NCBI GenBank assembly: GCA_027036655.1
Contig: JALWEC010000519.1
Coordinates: forward strand, 1 to 6,372
Source: Melioribacteraceae bacterium
GTDB lineage: Bacteria > Bacteroidota > Ignavibacteria > Ignavibacteriales > Melioribacteraceae
Direction of reading: 5' to 3'
DNA: 6,372 nucleotides
Shown here: piece by piece, positions 1 through 6,372 of the stretch
How the letters are laid out: every line of letters starts with the position of its first letter
How positions within the stretch are numbered: position 1 is the first letter of the stretch
Notes under the pieces: generated by a model
Database searches by the model: none
The model's input: the letters and a program-made list of their open reading frames with translations, nothing else
Told to the model about the DNA's origin: nothing
Position numbers and translations under genes: made by a program

Positions 1-22
1 AGTTTTTTTTAATTAACTCCTT

Positions 23-2917
23 TTAAGGATAAATGTTCCAGTATGCGGATATAACGCCCGAATAGGAACGATAATTTGAAATATCTCTTGAAGAATTTCC
101 CGCGCCGAACTGTCCTGTAACGGTTAAACCTTCAAACGGACGATATTCGACTTTCCCGTAACCTTCAAAAATTACAAATCCGGACAAAGGAGCGTAGCCG
201 ACTTTTCCGCCGATTTTAATCGTCAAGTCCTTATCGTCCTGCATCAGATAATCGGCATATACGCTGTGTGTGTTAAAGTTCTGAGGCGAATAATAGTAAG
301 GACGATTTGAAGCAAGAACAGTCGAATCTTTATAAAGACTTTTATCGTATTTAAAATTTGCATAATAATATTCGTAGCCCGCTTCGAGGTTATCATACTG
401 CTTTCCGATTCTAAACTGGAAGTAATTCCCTTCGTTCTGATCGGAAATCGCGATGTAATCAAAATGACCTCTAAAACGTAAACCCGATTTATGATGCCAG
501 TAACCTCCTATTCTGTATATCGAGGCAATAATACGGGGCGAATCCGTACTCCAAACGCTGTTTATCAATCCGGGAGAATATAAAAGCAATCCGGCGTCGC
601 GATTAACGTAATAACCTTCAACCATTAATGTATCCTTCTTTTCATATTTTACCCGCGCTTCAATATCGGAGTAGGGATTCAGATTTGCCGTCTTCATCGA
701 GCCGAACGAAACCGAACCGGAAAGATAATCCCGATAATGGGCAAAAAGTGAAAACTTCAGCAGCGCAAAATCTCGGAACCCGTACTCGCTCGAAAGCGTC
801 ATTCTGTTTATTCCCAATCCGAAAGAAAGCCACGAAAGCGCCCCGAATTCCAGCGTACCGCCGTAATCAACCATACTGAAATGGATGTTGTCCGTATAAA
901 ATGCAACGGAGGGCGCAAAACCGATTGAAGAAGGAAAACTTTCGATAAAACCGTAAAATCCGGTCGGCGGAATCCATTTGTAGCGCATATCAACCAGCGC
1001 CAGCTGTGTGGAATCCAAATCCCAATGTTTTAATGTGTCGTAAACGGCGCGGGCGGAATCGTATTCGTGAAGTTTAATGTAAGTATCTCCGAGATAAAGC
1101 CGGGGTTCAAACTCCGATGAATCTTCTTTGATTAATTCCTTAAATGAATTAAGAGCTTCAAGGGAATCTCCCATTGTAAAATACAATTTTGCTCTCTGCA
1201 AAGCGGCGTCGTACATATAACCGTGATCCAGCACCTGGTTGTATGCGTTTAAGGCGTCGTCGTAATCTTTAGCGCAAAAAAGCACATCTCCGTATTCTTT
1301 AGTAATCAGGTCGTTCGGAGGAGCTTTCTGCAAATATTCTTCATAATACGGCAACGCTTCGGCGCAGTTGGAATCAAGAACATACTGCCTTCCTTCGTCC
1401 AGAATTTTCTGAAGTTCTTCCTGTTCTTTCCGCTGCTTCAGCAAATCAATCTGTGTTTCAAGTTCGCTCAAGTCGGAATCGTCCGGTTTTATTTTTTTCG
1501 CGCGGTCCGCGTAAATTTTTGCTTTATCCGGGTCCTGATGTAAAAGCTGGAGCGATCCCATTGCAATAAGCGCCTCGAAGTTATTCGGCTGTTTGCTTAA
1601 AACATCGTCAAGATATTTTTCAGCGCGGTCAATATCCTGATTAGTCCAAACAAGAATCTGTGCGCGAAGAAGTTTATACTTCAAATTATTCGGATTTTTC
1701 TCCAAAAGTTGGTCCAGAATTTTACCGGCTAAATCAAAGTCCTTATTCCAAGCCGCAATTTTCGCGTAGGTAAAACGCAAGTTATTATCCTTAGCGTTCG
1801 GGTATTTTTCAAAAAACTTTTCTAACGCCTTGAGCGCACTGTTGTAATCCTCAAGATTCTGATAATATTGAACCAGCTTTCTCAACGCTTTTCTGTTGTG
1901 CGGATTTCGCCTTAACAGTCTTAAATATTTCCGGATTGATTTTTCATAAACTTTTTTTCTTGTCGAAACCACATAATTGTATGTTTTCTCGAAGTTCGGA
2001 TCATCCGAAAACTTATCTTCCATATTCAGAATCTGCTGATAAGCCTCCTCGTATCTCCTCCGTTTCATCAGCTCTTTGATTAAACGATAATGGTATTTTT
2101 TATTATCGGGATATTTCTTTACAAGCCGGTAATATTTATCGATAATATTTTCTTTTTCGAAAGAACGGGGATCGTAATCGGTTACGTATGGAATTTTTCT
2201 TGCTTTATCCAAACCGTCGAGAGCTTCCTGAAAATAAGGCTTAAATCCCAAAGCTGTTTGGAACGCATGTTCGGCTATTTTTCTTTCTCCGAGCCAAAGG
2301 GAAAACGTTCCGTACCGGCTCCACAATCTCCAATCTTTTGGATAACGCTCGACCCACTTTTTTAAGATTTTCTGCCCTTTTTTAATGTGTTTGGTCTTAG
2401 CCAAAATTTCCGTGTATCTGATTATTTCGTCGGGGGAAGCGTTATCGTCGTGAGCGAGATATTTATCGTACCATTCCTCTGCCAATCCGAATTGCTCCAT
2501 CTGTCTGTAAGCTTTTCCTATTTCAAGATAGTTCTTTGCTACTGACGGGTCAATCGCAATTTCACGTTTGTAACCCTCGATTTTTTTTCTGAGAATTGCG
2601 TACCATATCTTTTTCAATCTCTCCAAATCTTTTCTGTAGGTCTGGTTTTTCGGCGCCAATTTTACAGCCCGTTTTAAGTCGAGAGCCGCGTAAGGATATT
2701 GAAGCCGTTTCCAATAGCAAGTTCCTCTTAAATAATAACCTTCGGCTTTCTGCGGATGCTGTGAAATATACTTATTCAGCAGATCAATTGCTTCGCCGAA
2801 TCTTTCGGCAGCCATATGCGATTTAGCCAGTACTATCAAACTTTCGCTTTTGTTCTGTGCTATCGTGTGAAAAGAAAACGAAAAAATGATAAGGAAAAAG
2901 AGAGTTATTTTTTTCAT
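23..2917 (-). CDS. TPR-repeat outer-membrane beta-barrel protein, BcsC/PgaA-like (putative exopolysaccharide export porin)
   Basis: The protein has 964 residues counted from ATG at 2917. The frame also opens at TTG 2929, but the ATG places a textbook signal peptide (MKK, hydrophobic stretch, TIA before Q21) at the N terminus. About 13 TPR-like helical pairs follow, at roughly residues 27-55, 58-91, 127-158, 196-227, 274-306, 342-374, 380-410, 412-445, 447-480, 506-535, 537-566, 569-600 and 603-632, with a charged, probably coiled linker near 487-513. From about 650 to the end, alternating aromatic/polar segments look like amphipathic beta strands, and the chain ends in an aromatic-rich strand (AYWNIYP). 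Residues 877-881 read SPQNF after three tyrosines, like the YFSPQ motif in the BcsC C-terminal barrel. A periplasmic TPR scaffold plus outer-membrane barrel is the known plan of BcsC and PgaA, which export cellulose and poly-GlcNAc. No synthase gene is adjacent, so polysaccharide export is an inference; a YaiO-like or other TPR-barrel protein is the alternative. The gene is divergent from the kinase and ends with TAA. Confidence 0.8.
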   Translation of the reverse strand: MKKITLFFLIIFSFSFHTIAQNKSESLIVLAKSHMAAERFGEAIDLLNKYISQHPQKAEGYYLRGTCYWKRLQYPYAALDLKRAVKLAPKNQTYRKDLERLKKIWYAILRKKIEGYKREIAIDPSVAKNYLEIGKAYRQMEQFGLAEEWYDKYLAHDDNASPDEIIRYTEILAKTKHIKKGQKILKKWVERYPKDWRLWSRYGTFSLWLGERKIAEHAFQTALGFKPYFQEALDGLDKARKIPYVTDYDPRSFEKENIIDKYYRLVKKYPDNKKYHYRLIKELMKRRRYEEAYQQILNMEDKFSDDPNFEKTYNYVVSTRKKVYEKSIRKYLRLLRRNPHNRKALRKLVQYYQNLEDYNSALKALEKFFEKYPNAKDNNLRFTYAKIAAWNKDFDLAGKILDQLLEKNPNNLKYKLLRAQILVWTNQDIDRAEKYLDDVLSKQPNNFEALIAMGSLQLLHQDPDKAKIYADRAKKIKPDDSDLSELETQIDLLKQRKEQEELQKILDEGRQYVLDSNCAEALPYYEEYLQKAPPNDLITKEYGDVLFCAKDYDDALNAYNQVLDHGYMYDAALQRAKLYFTMGDSLEALNSFKELIKEDSSEFEPRLYLGDTYIKLHEYDSARAVYDTLKHWDLDSTQLALVDMRYKWIPPTGFYGFIESFPSSIGFAPSVAFYTDNIHFSMVDYGGTLEFGALSWLSFGLGINRMTLSSEYGFRDFALLKFSLFAHYRDYLSGSVSFGSMKTANLNPYSDIEARVKYEKKDTLMVEGYYVNRDAGLLLYSPGLINSVWSTDSPRIIASIYRIGGYWHHKSGLRFRGHFDYIAISDQNEGNYFQFRIGKQYDNLEAGYEYYYANFKYDKSLYKDSTVLASNRPYYYSPQNFNTHSVYADYLMQDDKDLTIKIGGKVGYAPLSGFVIFEGYGKVEYRPFEGLTVTGQFGAGNSSRDISNYRSYSGVISAYWNIYP

Positions 2918-2933
2918 AATAATATTCAAAATA

Positions 2934-2947
2934 TTGATAATTGATAA
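2934..2947. repeat. Two tandem copies of TTGATAA in the divergent intergenic region
   Basis: TTGATAA occurs at 2934-2940 and again at 2941-2947, immediately upstream of the ATG of the TPR-barrel gene (17 to 30 bases before it on the minus strand). It may be part of that gene's leader or a binding site. In such A/T-rich DNA it may also be chance. Confidence 0.3.
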
Positions 2948-3003
2948 ATTTATTGAATTTTCTGGTAAAATGTTAATTTAATTGTGACATACAGCATAAT
3001 AAT

Positions 3004-3034
3004 TTTGCAATAAATTTGATTTTTATTATTTTTG
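3004..3034 (+). promoter_or_regulatory. Probable Bacteroidota-type promoter for the histidine kinase gene
   Basis: A TTTG at 3004-3007 is followed after exactly 19 nt by TATTTTTG at 3027-3034, matching the primary sigma-factor promoter consensus known in Bacteroidota (TTTG, 19-21 nt, TAnnTTTG). It predicts transcription starting near 3040-3043 and a 5' leader of about 60 nt before the ATG at 3102. The region is T-rich, so chance matches are easier than usual; an overlapping second TAnnTTTG at 3011-3018 has no well-spaced upstream element. The corresponding promoter for the minus-strand gene could not be recognised. Confidence 0.5.
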
Positions 3035-3101
3035 CAAGGTTTTTCCAGAACATATTGAGCGGCAAGTGCGGGGTTCCGGATTAATCTGAAAGTAGATAAT
3101 T

Positions 3102-6100
3102 ATGGGGAAACTTTTTACGGAAAATATTGACTCGACAAAAAATAAACGTCTCGCGGACTTTGTTGCTGCTATCGTTTTAATTTTTTTAATATCCATAATA
3201 TATTTTTCCTATCTGAACAGCAGCAAAATTTTAGAAAGTTTAAAGCACTCCAAAGCTTTGGCAATTGCACAAGCTCATAATTCCGACCAATTTCTGGCTA
3301 CTGTTCTTCACCAAAAGAAAGATTCGACAAACGATATTTCTTATATCGGCAATTCGGTTATTAAAATCAGGTTTTATTCTTACTCAAACGATTTCAACAA
3401 ATCAACTCTCGATTCTTGGGAAAAAGGCGCTATTAAAACTCTTAACGCAAATCCCGACACCTTTTTTACCCGATATTTTTCGGCAAACAGCAAAAAATAT
3501 TTTGAATACATCTCCGAGACCTTTCGACGGGAAGGACTTTCGGCGGACGCAAATAAAAACAAGCATAATTTACCCGAAGGAATAATTTACAGAATAACTT
3601 TTCCGGAAAATTTGCTCTTGACGCCTACTTTCGTCAAACTGAAAAACAACATTAATAAAAACCATATTATTATGGCGCTAATTGCTTTTTTTCTTTGGCT
3701 TTTTGCCTTTATTTTAATTAGGAAAAAAACAAAAGCATATTCCGTTCTTTTTAATAAGTTTTTAACCGAAAGCGAAAGCAACTTCGAGATAATTCAGCTT
3801 TCCCCGAACCCGATTTTTATCGGAAACAACTCGGGAAAGTTTATACAGTTTAATAGAGCCGCAACAACTTTAACGGGATATTCCGCCGAAGAGTTGTCCA
3901 AAATGTCGATGGACGACCTTTTTCCCAAAGCAGAATTAAAAGAGAACCCTTTGGATTACGGTTCCGTTCTTTCCGGCAAAACGATTGTTAACGAAAGGAT
4001 CCTAAGAAAAAAAGACGGTAAGTTTGCTACGGTAAAAATGTATTCGAAAAAATTACCGAGCGACAGGCTTATTTCCACAATGGTCGATATTACCGAAGAA
4101 AAAGCAAATATTGAAAAGATTATCGGAATAAACAATATGCTCTCCGAATCTTTAAGCCTTACAAATTCCGCCGTGGCTTATATAAATCTAACCACGAAAA
4201 GCATTATTCTTTCATTCAGGCTTAGGGAATTATTTAATCTTCCTCCGGAAAAAACAATTAACTGTTTTATTTTAAGAGAATACGGAAATAAAAAAGATTT
4301 TGAATACGTTTCCCGAAAACGGAATGAGTTAAAAAACGACGGCGATTATTTCCATTTTGAACACGAAATAAAACTGCCTGACGGAAGAAATATTTGGATA
4401 TATCATTCGGAAAAATTAATAATCGACAAAACGACCAATCAAAAGAACGTTGTAGTTCATCTCAATGACATTTCGGAGTCGAAGAGACAACGCCTCCTTC
4501 TTGAAGAAAGGGAAAAATTATTCGGCGCTATTTTCAATACCGCTCAAATTGGTCTTGCCGTTTTCGATTCGAAAAAAGCAATTCGGGAAATGAGTGTAAT
4601 GTTTGATCATAAGCTTACGGAAGATAAGATTGAAAATCTTACAAATGATCAAATTAGGCGATTTCTCGAACTGGCCCCTATCGTTAAATTTAACAACAAA
4701 CTGCTTGAAACGCTGGGAGTGGATAAAGGTGAAGGACTTACATTAAATTTAATCATTAAAGAAGAAGATTACCAAGTAATTAGGAACGTTTTCAAAGCAA
4801 TTCTGCATCGTGAAAAAACGCTTGAAGTGGAAATCGGAGCAGTGAACTTAAAAACAAAAGAATACCATTACGGTTTATGCCGTATGTCGCTTCCGATTAT
4901 TCCTGAAAATTATCATCTTTACGTCAGCTGGACGGATATCACGCATCTGAAAAAAATTGAATCGGAGCTTAGGGAAAATTTATTAATTTCTCAGCGATTT
5001 ATGGATACCGCTCCATTAGCCGTAATTATGTTAGACAGAGAAAGAAAACCAAAGTTGATTAACAAATTTGCCGAAAATTTACTCGGAGTAAATTTTGATG
5101 ATATTAAGGATCAATCATTTTTCAATTTAATCAATGACGAGAAAAAAATTAAGAACGCCGAATTATATTTTCAAAAATTAATTGATGAAAAAACGCTAAA
5201 ACTCCCCCATAAAATTTTACATATAAAAGCCGGCGACAAAGATAAATATTTAAGACTTTACTTTACCCTAATCAAAGGAGACGACGGGAAAATTGAAAAT
5301 GTTCTGACGATAGGTATCGATGTTACGGACGAGAATCGTACAAAAGAGGAATTGAAGTTAACAACCGAAGAAATAATCAAACTAAAACATGATATCGAAA
5401 AGAAAAACAAAGAACTGAAAAAACAAAACCGGCTTTTAAGAGAAAAAGAAATATCCCTCAGTCACGAAATAGATAACAAAAATAAATTCTTTTCAATTAT
5501 TGCGCACGATATTCGCAGTCCCTTTACCGCGCTGTTGGGTCTCTCGGGATTGCTCGAAAGCAATGTCGAACAATTAACCCGGAACGATATCGTTGAGATT
5601 TCACACGGAATAAACAATCAGGCAAAACATATCTTCAGCCTGCTGGAAAATCTTCTCCAATGGGCGCGCACTCAAATGAAACAGATTTCCTATAACCCGA
5701 CAATGGTTGATCTGAAAAATTCCATTCTGCAAGCGGCTGTTGTTTTTAAACCTTCCGCAGCGGAAAAAGAGATTGATTTTATTATTGATGAGAATATATC
5801 GGGAGAAGTTTACGCCGACGATAAAATACTCGATACAATCTTAAGAAATCTTCTCTCTAACGCTGTTAAGTTCACGCCTCCGGGCGGTGTCATCGAAATT
5901 AGAGTGCAAGAAAAAATCAACTATTTTGAAATAAGCGTAAAAGATACCGGCGTAGGAATTCCCCGGGAAAACATTAACAAGCTGTTCGACTTCTCGCAGC
6001 ATTATTCTACTCTCGGAACAAACAAAGAGAAAGGAAGCGGTTTGGGACTTGTTCTTGTTAAAGATTTTGTGGAAAAGATGAACGGACATTTAACGATTAT

Positions 6101-6185
6101 AAGTAAGGTTGGCAAAGGAACTACTATCTCCTTCTTGGTCCCTAAATACCCAATGGTCAATAAAGACGCAAAACACGTAACGTAA
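3102..6185 (+). CDS. Membrane-bound multi-PAS sensor histidine kinase
   Basis: The protein has 1027 residues from ATG 3102, an inner-membrane two-component sensor that should autophosphorylate on histidine and pass phosphate to a response regulator. Transmembrane segments at about 18-40 and 188-208 flank an extracytoplasmic domain (about 41-187). Four PAS-type regions follow: about 227-335 (ending DITEEK), 345-460 (DGRNIWIYHSE, then NDISESK), 470-617 (ending WTDITHLKK, with an apparent helical insertion near 494-526) and 621-745 (ending IDVTDEN). A coiled coil spans about 745-795. The H-box reads FFSIIAHDIRSPF with phospho-accepting His802. The N-box is NLLSNAVKFTP (Asn920), the G1 box is DTGVGIP (Asp948) and the G2 box is GSGLGL (978-983), so all the ATP-binding motifs expected of an active kinase are present. 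There is no receiver domain, so it is not a hybrid kinase, and no response regulator gene is visible. The last dozen residues lie beyond the normal ATPase fold and run into a DNA tandem repeat. The start lacks a clear Shine-Dalgarno site. Substrate and signal are unknown. Confidence 0.93.
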   Translation: MGKLFTENIDSTKNKRLADFVAAIVLIFLISIIYFSYLNSSKILESLKHSKALAIAQAHNSDQFLATVLHQKKDSTNDISYIGNSVIKIRFYSYSNDFNKSTLDSWEKGAIKTLNANPDTFFTRYFSANSKKYFEYISETFRREGLSADANKNKHNLPEGIIYRITFPENLLLTPTFVKLKNNINKNHIIMALIAFFLWLFAFILIRKKTKAYSVLFNKFLTESESNFEIIQLSPNPIFIGNNSGKFIQFNRAATTLTGYSAEELSKMSMDDLFPKAELKENPLDYGSVLSGKTIVNERILRKKDGKFATVKMYSKKLPSDRLISTMVDITEEKANIEKIIGINNMLSESLSLTNSAVAYINLTTKSIILSFRLRELFNLPPEKTINCFILREYGNKKDFEYVSRKRNELKNDGDYFHFEHEIKLPDGRNIWIYHSEKLIIDKTTNQKNVVVHLNDISESKRQRLLLEEREKLFGAIFNTAQIGLAVFDSKKAIREMSVMFDHKLTEDKIENLTNDQIRRFLELAPIVKFNNKLLETLGVDKGEGLTLNLIIKEEDYQVIRNVFKAILHREKTLEVEIGAVNLKTKEYHYGLCRMSLPIIPENYHLYVSWTDITHLKKIESELRENLLISQRFMDTAPLAVIMLDRERKPKLINKFAENLLGVNFDDIKDQSFFNLINDEKKIKNAELYFQKLIDEKTLKLPHKILHIKAGDKDKYLRLYFTLIKGDDGKIENVLTIGIDVTDENRTKEELKLTTEEIIKLKHDIEKKNKELKKQNRLLREKEISLSHEIDNKNKFFSIIAHDIRSPFTALLGLSGLLESNVEQLTRNDIVEISHGINNQAKHIFSLLENLLQWARTQMKQISYNPTMVDLKNSILQAAVVFKPSAAEKEIDFIIDENISGEVYADDKILDTILRNLLSNAVKFTPPGGVIEIRVQEKINYFEISVKDTGVGIPRENINKLFDFSQHYSTLGTNKEKGSGLGLVLVKDFVEKMNGHLTIISKVGKGTTISFLVPKYPMVNKDAKHVT

Positions 6186-6207
6186 AACGCAAGACGCAAA
6201 ACGAAAG
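6166..6207 (+). repeat. Heptanucleotide tandem repeat, consensus ACGNAAR, six units
   Basis: Read in steps of seven from 6166, the units are ACGCAAA, ACACGTA (degenerate), ACGTAAA, ACGCAAG, ACGCAAA and ACGAAAG. Five of the six fit ACGNAAR in perfect register. The array begins inside the end of the kinase gene, and the kinase stop codon (6183-6185) is formed by the ACGTAAA unit. A by-product is a perfect 12-bp direct repeat (AAGACGCAAAAC) at 6163-6174 and 6191-6202, 28 bp apart. Short heptamer arrays of this general kind are known at gene ends in several bacterial groups; function is unknown. Confidence 0.7.
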
Positions 6208-6225
6208 ATATAAAATCCAATTCCG

Positions 6226-6372
6226 TGTTGTCATTCCGAGTTCCGCAGAATGCGGGGCGAAGAATCTCCTCCCGTGAATTTACGCAATTCTGATTTTTTC
6301 CTCATTTGCAAAAGATAAGATAAAAGCAAGACAGACGGTTTTTGTAGAGTGGATTGCTTAGTCTTTCCGCAT
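6226..6372 (+). repeat. Probable interspersed palindromic repeat (REP/MITE-like), right arm cut by the window end
   Basis: The left arm contains GTCATTCCGAG (6230-6240), a small hairpin CCGCA-GAA-TGCGG (6243-6255) and GCGAAGAATCTC (6258-6269). This resembles the GTCATTCCGAG...GAAGAATCT class of dispersed intergenic repeats that I recall from Bacteroidota/Chlorobi and other environmental genomes. Near the window end, GGATTGCTTAGTCTTTCCGCAT (6351-6372) is an imperfect inverted copy of the left arm: ATGCGG at 6250-6255 is the exact reverse complement of CCGCAT at 6367-6372, and the flanking AAGAATC is matched by AAGCAATC on the other strand. The spacer (about 6270-6346) shows no gene. The element probably continues past the window. 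No transposase is present. Confidence 0.5.

Noticed and set aside
17..22. AAGGAG on the minus strand just after the stop of the TPR-barrel gene, resembling a Shine-Dalgarno site for a following gene
   Set aside because: No start codon occurs in the 16 bases left before the window edge, and the genes here do not otherwise use Shine-Dalgarno sites.
19..28. CCTTTTAAGG near-palindrome at the end of the TPR-barrel gene as a terminator
   Set aside because: The stem would have a two-base loop, too tight to fold, and the downstream sequence on the minus strand is A-rich rather than T-rich.
808..993. Open reading frames lying inside the two large genes in other frames, for example 808-993 minus, 2090-2365 plus, 3265-3585 plus and 5841-6089 minus
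   Set aside because: Each overlaps convincing coding sequence of a recognised protein, shows no domain or coherent composition, and is best explained as a chance open frame.
3011..3018. Second TAnnTTTG match (TAAATTTG) upstream of the kinase
   Set aside because: The nearest upstream TTG (2982-2984) is 26 nt away, outside the 19-21 nt spacing, so it is less likely than the 3004-3034 pair.
5841..6185. Possible receiver domain making the kinase a hybrid
   Set aside because: The protein ends about a dozen residues after the last strand of the ATPase domain; no aspartate-bearing receiver sequence follows.
6276..6299. Small hairpin GAATT-TACGC-AATTC followed by a T run, resembling an intrinsic terminator for the kinase gene
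   Set aside because: The 5-bp stem is almost entirely A/T and too weak, and it lies inside the probable repeat element about 90 bp past the stop codon.

Overview
The window holds two large, divergently transcribed genes separated by a compact intergenic region of about 184 bp, followed by a short non-coding, repeat-bearing tail. Several features suggest a Gram-negative member of the Bacteroidota/Chlorobi group, possibly an Ignavibacteria-like lineage. These are the A/T-rich sequence, lysine/asparagine/isoleucine-rich proteins, genes without clear Shine-Dalgarno sites, a good match to the Bacteroidota-type promoter (TTTG, 19 nt, TAnnTTTG), and a predicted outer-membrane beta-barrel protein. 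The taxonomic call is inference; there is no marker gene in the window.

Layout. On the minus strand, 23-2917 encodes a secreted protein of 964 residues with a signal peptide, about 13 TPR-like helical repeats and a C-terminal beta-barrel-like region. The barrel region carries an SPQNF-type motif reminiscent of the exopolysaccharide export porins BcsC and PgaA. On the plus strand, 3102-6185 encodes a membrane-bound sensor histidine kinase of 1027 residues. It has two transmembrane segments around an extracytoplasmic sensor that may be a diverged Tll0287-like (DUF3365) domain, then four PAS-type domains, a coiled coil, and intact HisKA and HATPase_c domains. It has no receiver domain, and no response regulator is visible. 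The last codons and the stop codon of the kinase lie in a 7-bp tandem repeat (6166-6207). From about 6226 to the window edge there is a probable interspersed palindromic repeat whose second arm is cut by the window end.

How the genes may work together. Divergent placement over a shared upstream region makes it reasonable to ask whether the kinase governs expression of the putative export porin. No glycosyltransferase, synthase or partner regulator is in view, so the link is positional only. I see no CRISPR array, RNA gene, transposase or phage gene. No clearly new multi-gene system can be supported from this window; the most unusual points are the architecture of the two proteins and the repeats at the right end.
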